Origin: Candidatus Alistipes faecigallinarum
GTDB taxonomy: Bacteria; Bacteroidota; Bacteroidia; Bacteroidales; Rikenellaceae
Length of the DNA stretch: 64,000 nucleotides
Direction: 5' to 3'
Assembly (NCBI GenBank): GCA_019115605.1
Contig: DXDG01000009.1
Span: forward strand, 1-64,000
Of the stretch, positions 8,300-15,521 are shown one piece after another. The notes beneath the pieces were generated by a model. The model saw only the letters and a program-made list of their open reading frames with translations. It had not been told where the DNA came from and ran no database searches. Within the stretch, counting starts at the first letter, position 1, and each line of letters starts with the position of its first letter. The translations under genes and the position numbers were made by a program.

Positions 8300-9510
8300 C
8301 ACGGCAGACGTTTGAGCTCTTCGACGATCTTTCGCGGCAGGTCGGGGCAGTTCTTGCAGCACTTCATGTCCACGGAGTACATGCGGGCGATGCAGTAGTT
8401 GCGGTGGTCGCAGGCGCTGCGGGTCGTTTCGTCGCCCGTGCGGAGCTTCTCGACGAAGGCCGGGTCGTTTACCAGCGCCCGGGCCATCTGCACCAGCTCG
8501 AAGCCGGCATCGAGCGCCCGGTCGATGCCTTCGCGGCTGATGAGTCCTCCGACATAGATCAGCGGACCCTTGAGCGCGGCACGGAACTTTTTGGCATCCT
8601 CGAGGAAGTAGCACTCCTGGAAGGGGAACTGCTTGATCATGAAGGGCCCGCACCAGCGGATGAAGTAGCGGAGCCACCACGGTGAGTAGTAGCTCATCGT
8701 ATAGATCGGGATCAGTCCGCGCATGACGGCCATCGGGGCCTTCGAGACGAATCCGCCCGAGAGGACGATGCCGTCCACGCCGTACGATTCGATGACCTTG
8801 GCAATCTCGATGCTCTCGGGGATCTCGATGCCGCCCTTGAATCCGTCGTACATGTTGTGCTTGACGGTGATGGCCATGCCGCAGGCCCGGGCGGCGCCGA
8901 CCGCCTCGTCCAGACACATGCGCATGAAGCGCATGCGGTTTTCAAGCGAGCCGCCGTATTCGTCGCGGCGGTGGTTCGTGTAGGGCGAGAGGAACTGCGA
9001 GATGAGGTATCCGTGTCCGGCGTGCACCTCCACCGAGTCGAACCCGGCGTCGTGGGCCGTGCGTACGGCGCGCCCGAAGTCGCGGGCGACCTCCTCGATC
9101 TCGTGGTGCCGCATGCCCCGCACGGGGGTGTAGGCGTAGAGGTTGATGCCCGACGAGGCGCCGATCGGAATCTGTCCGGCCGTCGAGTAGTGGGTCATGT
9201 TGCCGCAGTGGCCGATCTGGATTGCGGCGGCGGCACCTTCACGGTGTATGGCATCGGTGATGTCGCGCAGCCCCGGGACGATCTGTGGGCGCAGCCACAG
9301 CTGCTTGTTGAACGACAGGCCGCTGCGCGATACGGCGGCGTAGGCGAGTGTCGTCATGCCGATGCCGCCGCGGGCCACCGAGACGTGGTACTGCTTGAGC
9401 TGTTCGGTGGGGCCGAAGTCCTTGCCCATCGATTCGAAGGCCGCGGAGCGTATCGTGCGGTTGCGCAGCGTAACGGGGCCCAGCTTATAGGGAGTGAATA
9501 GTTTTGACAT
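8299..9510 (-). CDS. NADH:flavin oxidoreductase, Old Yellow Enzyme family (candidate steroid/enoate reductase)
   Basis: A 403-residue FMN-dependent TIM-barrel enzyme: LFTPYKLGPVTLRNRTIRSA at the N-terminus, IQIGHCGN, the VEVHAGHGYLISQFLSP active-site segment, NRRDEYGGS-type loop (HRRDEYGGSLENR), and YVGGLISREGID near the phosphate-binding site. It matches the N-terminal module of 2,4-dienoyl-CoA/BaiCD-type reductases but lacks their C-terminal FAD/NAD modules. The tail carries five cysteines (367, 373, 384, 385, 388) whose spacing might hold a metal or an Fe-S cluster. The family reduces activated C=C bonds, including 3-oxo-delta4 steroids. It sits between a 5-alpha-reductase family gene (18-base gap) and an SDR (1-base overlap), fitting a 5-beta-type or other ene-reductase role. 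Confidence 0.88.
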   Translation of the reverse strand: MSKLFTPYKLGPVTLRNRTIRSAAFESMGKDFGPTEQLKQYHVSVARGGIGMTTLAYAAVSRSGLSFNKQLWLRPQIVPGLRDITDAIHREGAAAAIQIGHCGNMTHYSTAGQIPIGASSGINLYAYTPVRGMRHHEIEEVARDFGRAVRTAHDAGFDSVEVHAGHGYLISQFLSPYTNHRRDEYGGSLENRMRFMRMCLDEAVGAARACGMAITVKHNMYDGFKGGIEIPESIEIAKVIESYGVDGIVLSGGFVSKAPMAVMRGLIPIYTMSYYSPWWLRYFIRWCGPFMIKQFPFQECYFLEDAKKFRAALKGPLIYVGGLISREGIDRALDAGFELVQMARALVNDPAFVEKLRTGDETTRSACDHRNYCIARMYSVDMKCCKNCPDLPRKIVEELKRLP

Positions 9511-9528
9511 GGTTCGGGGTCAGCAGGT

Positions 9529-10290
9529 TCAGTAGATGAAGGGTATGATGCGTTTGCGTTTGAGACGGGTGAACTCCTCGCCGAACTCCCGTTCGTAGCG
9601 GCGGCGCAGCGAGGCGGCGCGGGGCGCCAGATTGGCAAAGGTCCACCAGGCGAAGACCGCCCCGGCCCACGACCACGAGGCGATGGCGAAGCCGACCCAT
9701 TCGAGCAGCTCGCCGAAATAGTTGGCCGACGAGACGTAGCGGAACATGCCGCCGCGGGGGATGTAGTGGCGCGTGTCCCCGGGCTTGCGGAGGTGGCGGA
9801 TGATGTAGTCCGAGTGGAGGTTGATGGCCATGCCGGCAAGGAACAGCGCGCCTCCTATATAGATATAGGGCTTTGCAAACCAGCCGTCGTAGTAGTCCGC
9901 GGGGGAGACGTAGAAGATCCAGCCGCCCTGCATCAGGGCGTTGAGCGTGTTGAAGAGCATGCCCATGAGGACAATGCCGAGCGGCATCTTCGAGTTGCCG
10001 CGGATGAGCAGCGGGAAGATGAACGAGCGCTGGAAGTAGTGCGCCTCGAAGAGCAGGAAGAGCGTGAGCGGCGCGGCCTGCAGCATGCGTTCCGAAGCGG
10101 CCCAGAGGATGAGCATGAGGATGAAGACCGGGGACTCCATGACCACCCAGCCGATGCGGTTGGGCATGGGCGGGCCGTAGCGGCGGTCGAACAGATAGCC
10201 GTATCCGGCCTCGAAGTAGTGCAGGGCGACGAAGACGGCAAGCGCCGTTACCGCCATGACGATCAGAAAGATGTTGAATGTATGCTCCAT
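9529..10290 (-). CDS. Steroid 5-alpha-reductase family membrane enzyme
   Basis: A 253-residue polytopic membrane protein with about six hydrophobic helices. The C-terminal half matches the 3-oxo-5-alpha-steroid 4-dehydrogenase family: GGMFRYVSSANYFGELLEW, then ASWSWAGAVFAWWTFANL, a basic RRRYEREFGEEF segment and the end KRKRIIPFIY. The mammalian SRD5A1 enzyme has the same order of features. The family uses NADPH to saturate the delta4 double bond of 3-oxo steroids with 5-alpha geometry in the membrane. It is the first gene of the operon, followed by an OYE-family reductase and an SDR, a gene set known from gut Bacteroidetes that make allo bile acids. Substrate is inferred; lipid or isoprenoid reductases are the main alternatives. 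Confidence 0.87.
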   Translation of the reverse strand: MEHTFNIFLIVMAVTALAVFVALHYFEAGYGYLFDRRYGPPMPNRIGWVVMESPVFILMLILWAASERMLQAAPLTLFLLFEAHYFQRSFIFPLLIRGNSKMPLGIVLMGMLFNTLNALMQGGWIFYVSPADYYDGWFAKPYIYIGGALFLAGMAINLHSDYIIRHLRKPGDTRHYIPRGGMFRYVSSANYFGELLEWVGFAIASWSWAGAVFAWWTFANLAPRAASLRRRYEREFGEEFTRLKRKRIIPFIY

Positions 10291-10317
10291 GCGGGAACTC
10301 TGCGCGGTAAAACGTGG

Positions 10318-10348
10318 TAAAGATACGCTTTTTTTTCGGTTCGGTCAA
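10318..10348 (-). promoter_or_regulatory. Promoter of the steroid-reductase-like operon
   Basis: Minus strand: TTG (10346-10348), 20-bp spacer, TATCTTTA (10318-10325), one base off the TAnnTTTG consensus. It starts about 28 bases before the first ATG. Confidence 0.6.
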
Positions 10349-10491
10349 GCGTCGGCGTCCGCTCGTGCTGTTCGCTTTGACCGGGAATGCGTCCGGATGG
10401 TCGGAGAGGGAAGCGTCCCGAAAATGAAAGGGATGCGCCTTTGACACAGGCACATCCCCTCTGCGGAGCGGAATCCGGCTCTTCGGCACGG

Positions 10492-11907
10492 TCAGTGCGT
10501 ATAGACGCGGCCCTTCTGTTTTTCGTTCTTTTCGTACTTCAGACGCGACTGCGTGGGGTATTTGAGCCCCTCGAACTCCTCGACGGCGTTGCAGATGTCC
10601 TGCAGCAGCATGTCGGCCATGTCGCGCGACATGCCCTGCCGGACGACGATGCGCATGACGATCGTCTGTTCGATGGCCGCCGGCATCGTGTAGGCCGGGA
10701 CCATCCACCCGCTCTGCTGCAGGCGTGCCTGCAGGTCGAAGAGCGTCCATTTGGCCCGTTTCTCGTAGGCGGGATCAAGCGACCAGATGAAGAGCGGATT
10801 GACCACCTCCTTGGCAAAGACGCGGAAGCAGGTCATCTCGCCGATGGCGCGATGGCAGTAGGCGGCGATATCCATCGAATTCTTCTGAATCTCCTTGTAA
10901 CCCTCGAAACCCAGCCGGATGAAGTTGTAGTACTGGCCGAGAATCTGTGCCGCCGGACGCGAGAAGTTCAGTCCGACCTGCGTGATGCTGGCTCCGAGGT
11001 AATTGACCGAGAAGGACATCTCTTTGGGCAGATACTTCTTGTCCTTCCATACGACCCAGCCCAGACCCGGGTAGACCAGTCCGAACTTGTGTCCCGACGT
11101 GGAGATCGACTGCACCCACCGCAGGCGGAAGTCCCACTTCTTGCCCGGATTGAGGAACGGCAGGATGAATCCGCCCGAGGCGGCATCGACATGGATCGGA
11201 ATGTCGTATCCGGTCTTGCGGTTGTAGGCGTCGAGCGCCTTGTCGAGCGCTTCGACGTCGTCGTTGAGTCCCGTCCAGGTTACGCCGGCGATCGGCACGA
11301 TACAGATCGTGTTCTCGTCGCAGAGGTTGAGCGCCGCCTCGACGTCGAGTGTCGGATGCTTCTCGTCGAGCGTTACGGTGCGCAGTTCGATCTGCCAGAG
11401 CTGGCAGAACTTCTCCCAGACGATCTGGTAGGCGGCGCTCATCACCAGGTTGGGCTTGTCGCAGGGTTTGCCCGCGGCCTTGCGCTTGGCGCGCCAGCGC
11501 AGCCAGGCCGCCACGCCGCCCAGCATGCAGGCCTCCGAGGAGCCGATGCCTACGGCGCCGGTCTTCCACTCCGCCTCTTCGGGGGTGTTCCACAGGTTGG
11601 CGATGATGTTGATGCAGCGTCCGCACATGACTGCCACGCGCGGATACTCCGTTTCGTCGATGTAGTTGACGTTGATCGCCTCGTTCATCAGCCGCGTGGC
11701 GTAGTCGTCCATGTAGGTCGTAACGAACGTGGCGAGGTTCAGACGCGGCTGCGTCTGGGGGTAGGTCTCGTCCTTGACCATCTGGTAGGCCACTTCGGGG
11801 GCTGTCTTTCCCTTGGGAATGAACTCCGTGGGGGCGGGTGAACGCATTTCGCGTGTGCCGAATACGTCGGTCAGCGTCTCTTCGTGCGGGTGTTTCATGA
11901 GATCCAT
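10492..11907 (-). CDS. gadB: Glutamate decarboxylase
   Basis: A 471-residue PLP-dependent enzyme, the usual length for GadA/GadB. The cofactor lysine is K274 in SGHKFG, and HVDAASGGFILPF supplies the PLP-pyridine aspartate (D241). FINIIANLWNTP-type and GSSEACMLG segments are also conserved. It converts glutamate to GABA and CO2 while consuming a cytoplasmic proton, giving acid resistance and GABA release. No glutamate/GABA antiporter gene is adjacent in the window, so GABA export must be encoded elsewhere. The C-terminus ends GRVYTH, as in acid-inducible GADs where it gates the active site. It is monocistronic; I see no TAnnTTTG element in the 214 bases upstream. Confidence 0.96.
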   Translation of the reverse strand: MDLMKHPHEETLTDVFGTREMRSPAPTEFIPKGKTAPEVAYQMVKDETYPQTQPRLNLATFVTTYMDDYATRLMNEAINVNYIDETEYPRVAVMCGRCINIIANLWNTPEEAEWKTGAVGIGSSEACMLGGVAAWLRWRAKRKAAGKPCDKPNLVMSAAYQIVWEKFCQLWQIELRTVTLDEKHPTLDVEAALNLCDENTICIVPIAGVTWTGLNDDVEALDKALDAYNRKTGYDIPIHVDAASGGFILPFLNPGKKWDFRLRWVQSISTSGHKFGLVYPGLGWVVWKDKKYLPKEMSFSVNYLGASITQVGLNFSRPAAQILGQYYNFIRLGFEGYKEIQKNSMDIAAYCHRAIGEMTCFRVFAKEVVNPLFIWSLDPAYEKRAKWTLFDLQARLQQSGWMVPAYTMPAAIEQTIVMRIVVRQGMSRDMADMLLQDICNAVEEFEGLKYPTQSRLKYEKNEKQKGRVYTH

Positions 11908-12062
11908 ACTTTTCAGTTTTAGATGTTGTGGTTATTCCGCCTTGTCGGGTTGCACGAACTGTGCCAGATCCCCCTTGGAGGCTTTTCGGAACCGCTCCGC
12001 GGCCCGTTCGTCGGCCGAGTTCGGGAAAAAACGCCGCCGGCGGTAAAAAAACGGCGGAAAAA

Positions 12063-12094
12063 TTTGGAACGTTCCGGAAAATGCTTTAGATTTG
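12063..12094 (+). promoter_or_regulatory. Promoter of the SPFH gene cluster
   Basis: TTTG (12063-12066), 20-bp spacer, TAGATTTG (12087-12094), 27 bases before the ATG at 12122. Confidence 0.8.
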
Positions 12095-12121
12095 TGATAT
12101 CAAATTAATATCATTTCGAAT

Positions 12122-13081
12122 ATGAAAAATCAAAACTTTGTCTATGGTGGCTGGCGGGCCAACGGATTCGTGGCGCTGGCCGTTGAGCTGCTTCTGCTGG
12201 CCGGATTCATTGTCATGATCGTATTGGGCGCCCTGCGTGTCGATGCTTCGCTGCCGGGCGGGGTGGCGATGGTTGTAGCGGGCTCCGTGGGAATTGCCGT
12301 CGTTGTGATCGGGTTGTGCGGCTTCATGCTGCTGGAGCCCAACGAGGCGCGCGTGATGGTCTTCTTCGGCAACTACCGCGGCACGTTCTACGAGACGGGC
12401 TTCTGGTGGGTCAATCCCTTCATGTCGGCCAAGCCGATCTCGATGCGGGCGCGCAACCTCAATGTCGATCCGATCAAGGTCAATGACAAGACGGGCAATC
12501 CGATTCTGATCGGTCTGGTGCTCGTATGGCGCATCAAGCGCGATGACATCTACAAGGCGGTCTTCGAGATCGATGCGTCGTCGGCTGCGCCCGGGGAGGG
12601 CGTTTCGGCCTCGGCGCGCATGAACGTGCTGCAGAATTTCGTGAACGTGCAGAGCGACGCGGCGCTGCGCCAGGTGGCCGGCTGCTATGCCTATGATGAC
12701 AACGGCACGAAGCAGGAGACGCTGACGCTGCGCTCGAACAGCGAGGAGATCAACGAGCAGCTCGAAACGAAACTGAACGAGCGTCTGGCGATGGCCGGTA
12801 TCGAGGTGGTCGAGGCGCGAATCAACTACCTGGCCTATGCGCCGGAGATTGCCGCCGTGATGCTGCGCCGCCAGCAGGCCGACGCCGTGATCGCCGCCCG
12901 CGAGAAGATCGTCGAGGGGGCCGTGTCGATGGTGCACATGGCGCTGGAGCGTCTCACCGACGAGCAGGTTGTCGAGCTGGACGAGGAGCGCAAGGCGGCG
13001 ATGGTCTCGAATCTGCTCGTGGTGCTCTGTGCCGACGAGGCGGCGCAGCCCGTGGTCAATGCCGGAACCCTTCACCACTGA
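12122..13081 (+). CDS. SPFH/Band 7 membrane protein
   Basis: A 319-residue protein with two N-terminal membrane helices (about residues 16-37 and 47-68), then an SPFH/Band 7 domain starting at LLEPNEARVMVFFGNYRGT and running through VNDKTGNPILIGLVLVWRI, and a helical C-terminal tail (MLRRQQADAVIAAREKIVEGA) of the kind that oligomerises stomatins and flotillins. It should form ring-like scaffolds at the inner membrane. It starts a cluster with a small ribbon-helix-helix protein (4-base gap) and a two-to-three-helix membrane protein, all ending at one terminator, so the three probably act together. The particular membrane process is unknown. Confidence 0.88.
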   Translation: MKNQNFVYGGWRANGFVALAVELLLLAGFIVMIVLGALRVDASLPGGVAMVVAGSVGIAVVVIGLCGFMLLEPNEARVMVFFGNYRGTFYETGFWWVNPFMSAKPISMRARNLNVDPIKVNDKTGNPILIGLVLVWRIKRDDIYKAVFEIDASSAAPGEGVSASARMNVLQNFVNVQSDAALRQVAGCYAYDDNGTKQETLTLRSNSEEINEQLETKLNERLAMAGIEVVEARINYLAYAPEIAAVMLRRQQADAVIAAREKIVEGAVSMVHMALERLTDEQVVELDEERKAAMVSNLLVVLCADEAAQPVVNAGTLHH

Positions 13082-13085
13082 TCGG

Positions 13086-13343
13086 ATGGCGCGTGAGACC
13101 AATACCCGGAGTTTTGTGCTGCGTGTCGATGCGGCGACGATGGATGCGCTGGAGGCGTGGGCCGAGGACGAGTTCCGCTCGATCAACGGCCAGCTCCAGT
13201 GGATCATCGCCGATGCGCTGCGGCGCAGCGGGCGGCTGAAGAAGCCCCGCCCGCAGGCCGCCCGTGCCGCTGCATCGCCGGACAGGAAGCCGGAATTGCC
13301 GGAGGACGTATCAAAGAAACCCGCAAACGAACCCGAATCATGA
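13086..13343 (+). CDS. Small ribbon-helix-helix (Arc-like) protein
   Basis: An 85-residue protein. Residues 8-50 have the ribbon-helix-helix pattern: a short strand (RSFVLRVD), helix A (AATMDALEAWAEDEF) and helix B (SINGQLQWIIADALRRS), similar to Arc repressor, followed by a basic, proline/alanine-rich tail. Such dimers bind DNA in the major groove through the strand. It starts 4 bases after the SPFH stop and its own stop overlaps the next start (ATGA). It may regulate the cluster or, unusually, serve as an adaptor of the SPFH complex. Confidence 0.75.
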   Translation: MARETNTRSFVLRVDAATMDALEAWAEDEFRSINGQLQWIIADALRRSGRLKKPRPQAARAAASPDRKPELPEDVSKKPANEPES

Positions 13344-13939
13344 ACAGCAATTCTATAGACAACAATATGCCGGATGGCGGCCGTTTCAAGGAGCGCCTCC
13401 GCGACCGGATCGGAGGGTCCGTTGCCCGGAATCAGCAGGAGAGGGAGCGGTTGCGCGTGCAGCTGTGGGAACAGCTGATGCAGTTCATCCATGCCCGCGG
13501 GCGGCTGTGGTTCGGGCTGCCTGCCGTGGCGCTCATCACCTTCCTCTTCTTTTTCCTGCTGCGAACCCTTGATTTGCCCGTCGCCGAGGCGTTGGCCAAG
13601 GGCGGCAAGGCCGCGGGAATTGTGTCGCTGTGGTGGGTTGTCGGCATCTGGACTTCGACCAACGATCTGTCGGCTAAAAAAGAGATGGAAGAGGAGGACA
13701 AAAATCCCCTGTGGCGCTGGTTCGAAAGACTGAAGCAGCGGAGCGTCGTAAACCGGCTTTTGCGCGGACTTGGCGTGCTGCTGTCGGTGGCAGTATTTGC
13801 CTTGATCTGTTCCCCGGAGCTGGAGATGTTCTTTTCGGGGAACGGGCAGACGGTGCGTGCCGTTTACGGCATCCTGCTGAAACTGCTCTGTGCCGGGGCG
13901 GTCGCCCTTCCCGTAAAGCTGACTGCGCCGCGTGAATAG
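13340..13939 (+). CDS. Membrane protein of unknown function, SPFH cluster
   Basis: A 199-residue protein with a polar, charged N-terminus of about 45 residues (RFKERLRDRIGGSVARNQQE), then hydrophobic segments around residues 55-75 (LPAVALITFLFFFLL), 83-100, 135-150 and 175-192. Between the second and third lies an acidic/basic patch (KKEMEEEDKNP). I recognise no family. Its start overlaps the ribbon-helix-helix stop codon, it has no other promoter, and a strong terminator follows, tying it to the SPFH gene. Confidence 0.75.
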   Translation: MNSNSIDNNMPDGGRFKERLRDRIGGSVARNQQERERLRVQLWEQLMQFIHARGRLWFGLPAVALITFLFFFLLRTLDLPVAEALAKGGKAAGIVSLWWVVGIWTSTNDLSAKKEMEEEDKNPLWRWFERLKQRSVVNRLLRGLGVLLSVAVFALICSPELEMFFSGNGQTVRAVYGILLKLLCAGAVALPVKLTAPRE

Positions 13940-13961
13940 CGGGGCATGGCAGTTGCAGAAA

Positions 13962-13989
13962 AAGCGTTCCGTGCGGGACGCTTTTTTTT
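13962..13989 (+). terminator. Terminator of the SPFH cluster
   Basis: AAGCGTTCC (13962-13970) pairs with GGGACGCTT (13975-13983, one G-T pair), with a run of eight T from 13982. Confidence 0.9.
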
Positions 13990-14033
13990 GTACCCGGGGC
14001 CGGTTGTGCGGTACGACGTGCGGAAAAAGTGCG

Positions 14034-14041
14034 TATCTTTG
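14034..14041 (+). promoter_or_regulatory. -7 element of the sirtuin gene
   Basis: TATCTTTG, 25 bases before the ATG at 14067. No TTTG at the expected spacing. Confidence 0.55.
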
Positions 14042-14066
14042 TTTGCGGGAAAATACCTCCGAACCT

Positions 14067-14768
14067 ATGAAGAAAATCGTGGTTTTCACCGGTGCCGGTG
14101 TGAGTGCCGACAGCGGTCTGGCGACTTTCCGCGATGCCGACGGTCTGTGGGCCAACTACCGCATCGAGGATGTCTGCACGCCCGAGGCGCTGGCGCGCAA
14201 CCGGGCCCTGGTCATTGAATTCTACAACAAGCGGCGCCGCGAGCTGCTCACGACGCAGCCCAATGCGGCGCACGAGGCCATCGCCCGGCTCGAACGGGCC
14301 TACGACGTCGATGTCATCACGCAGAATGTCGATGACCTGCACGAACGGGCCGGCTCGACCCGCGTTACGCACCTGCACGGCGAGCTACGCAAGCTGCGCT
14401 CGTCGCGCAATCCCGACCTCATCGTTCCGATCGAAGGGTGGGAGCAGAAGCTCGACGCCACGGCGCCCGACGGTGCGCTGCTGCGTCCGCATATCGTCTT
14501 CTTCGGCGAGTCGGTGCCGATGTTCGAACGTGCGGCGGAGATCGCCCAACGGGCCGATCTGATGCTCGTCGTCGGAACGTCGCTCGCGGTCTATCCCGCG
14601 GCGTCGCTCGTGCGCTATGTCCGGCCCGAGATTCCGATCTTCCTGGTTGATCCCGGACAGCCCGATACGGCCGGCATCCGCAACCCGCTGACCGTCGTGC
14701 GCAAACGCGCGGCCGAGGGGGTGCCGCCGCTCGTCGATGAATTGCTCCGTGCGGCTGCGGAAAAGTAA
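14067..14768 (+). CDS. NAD-dependent protein deacylase (sirtuin, Sir2 family)
   Basis: A 233-residue sirtuin. The NAD-binding motif is VFTGAGVSADSGLATFRD at the N-terminus, followed by TQNVDDLHERAG and the catalytic histidine in THLHGEL. VVGTSLAVYPAASL near residue 180 is also diagnostic. It removes acyl groups from lysines in cytoplasmic proteins using NAD+. After the HGE motif, where zinc-type sirtuins have two CxxC pairs, this protein reads LRKLRSSRNPD with no cysteines, so it belongs to the sirtuins without the zinc tetrad. The start is fixed by the motif and by the -7 element 25 bases upstream. Monocistronic. Confidence 0.93.
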   Translation: MKKIVVFTGAGVSADSGLATFRDADGLWANYRIEDVCTPEALARNRALVIEFYNKRRRELLTTQPNAAHEAIARLERAYDVDVITQNVDDLHERAGSTRVTHLHGELRKLRSSRNPDLIVPIEGWEQKLDATAPDGALLRPHIVFFGESVPMFERAAEIAQRADLMLVVGTSLAVYPAASLVRYVRPEIPIFLVDPGQPDTAGIRNPLTVVRKRAAEGVPPLVDELLRAAAEK

Positions 14769-14778
14769 AAATTTGCGC

Positions 14779-14786
14779 TATCTTTG
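14779..14786 (+). promoter_or_regulatory. -7 element of the UPF0126 gene
   Basis: TATCTTTG directly after the sirtuin stop. It overlaps a possible upstream start at 14784 and therefore supports ATG 14832. Confidence 0.6.
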
Positions 14787-14831
14787 CGGCGGCTTCGTGC
14801 GGCGGAACGCTCCGCGCGGGGCCGCCTTGTC

Positions 14832-15446
14832 ATGACACTGTTCACCTTCATCGAAATTCTCGGAACGCTGGCCTTTGCGATCAGCGGCATCCGTCTGGCT
14901 TCGGCCAAACGCTTCGACTGGTTCGGGGCCTATGTCGTGGGCTTCACCACGGCCATCGGCGGCGGAACGCTGCGCGACCTGATGCTCTCGGTAACCCCCT
15001 TCTGGATGCTTAACAACTCCTATCTGATCGTTACGGCCTTCGCCCTGGGCATCGTGGTCCTCGGCGGACGCCATCTGATCCATCTGAACAATACGTTTTT
15101 CATCTTCGACGCCATCGGTCTGGGCCTCTTCACGGTTGTCGGGGTCGAGAAGACCCTCACGGCGGGATTCCCGCTCTGGGTGGCCATCATCATGGGCACG
15201 ATCACGGGCGCCGCGGGCGGCGTGCTGCGCGACATCCTCATCAACGAGGAGCCGCTCATCTTCCGCAAGGAGATCTACGCCCTGGCCTGCGTCTTCGGCG
15301 GGCTGGTCTACGGCGGAGGTGCCGCCCTGGGCCTCTCCGGGGCGATGCTCCAGATCGTTACGGCCGTGAGCGTCATTGCCGTGCGGGTTGTTGCCGTACG
15401 CTTCGGGCTGCGCCTTCCGACCCTCAAGCAGGATCTCGACGCGTAG
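14832..15446 (+). CDS. UPF0126/trimeric intracellular cation channel family membrane protein (YicG-like)
   Basis: A 204-residue protein with about seven hydrophobic helices in two repeated halves. Each half carries the family motif: FAISGIRLASAKRFDWFG...TTAIGGGTLRDLM in the first and FDAIGLGLFTVVGVEKT...ITGAAGGVLRDIL in the second. GGGTLRD/AGGVLRD are the glycine-rich kinks of TRIC-type channels; bacterial relatives include YicG and glycine-uptake proteins. Inner membrane. The start at 14832 (MTLFTFIEILG) is chosen because upstream in-frame starts fall within the promoter. It ends at a bidirectional terminator facing meaB. Confidence 0.88.
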   Translation: MTLFTFIEILGTLAFAISGIRLASAKRFDWFGAYVVGFTTAIGGGTLRDLMLSVTPFWMLNNSYLIVTAFALGIVVLGGRHLIHLNNTFFIFDAIGLGLFTVVGVEKTLTAGFPLWVAIIMGTITGAAGGVLRDILINEEPLIFRKEIYALACVFGGLVYGGGAALGLSGAMLQIVTAVSVIAVRVVAVRFGLRLPTLKQDLDA

Positions 15447-15468
15447 GATCCTGCGCTGGTCTGAAAGG

Positions 15469-15504
15469 AAAAGCGCCCGGCAAATCGTTTGCCGGGCGCT
15501 TTTT
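15469..15504. terminator. Bidirectional terminator between the UPF0126 gene and meaB
   Basis: AAAAGCGCCCGGCAAA pairs perfectly with TTTGCCGGGCGCTTTT around a TCG loop. A-run and T-run on either side let it end both convergent transcripts. Confidence 0.92.
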
Positions 15505-15521
15505 CCGTATGTGGAGACAGT

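Noticed and set aside
12086..14155. Very long minus-strand open frame opposite the SPFH cluster and sirtuin
   Set aside because: It is the antisense shadow of high-GC codon-biased genes on the plus strand; composition is His/Arg/Leu-rich with no domain, and promoters and terminators fit the plus-strand genes.
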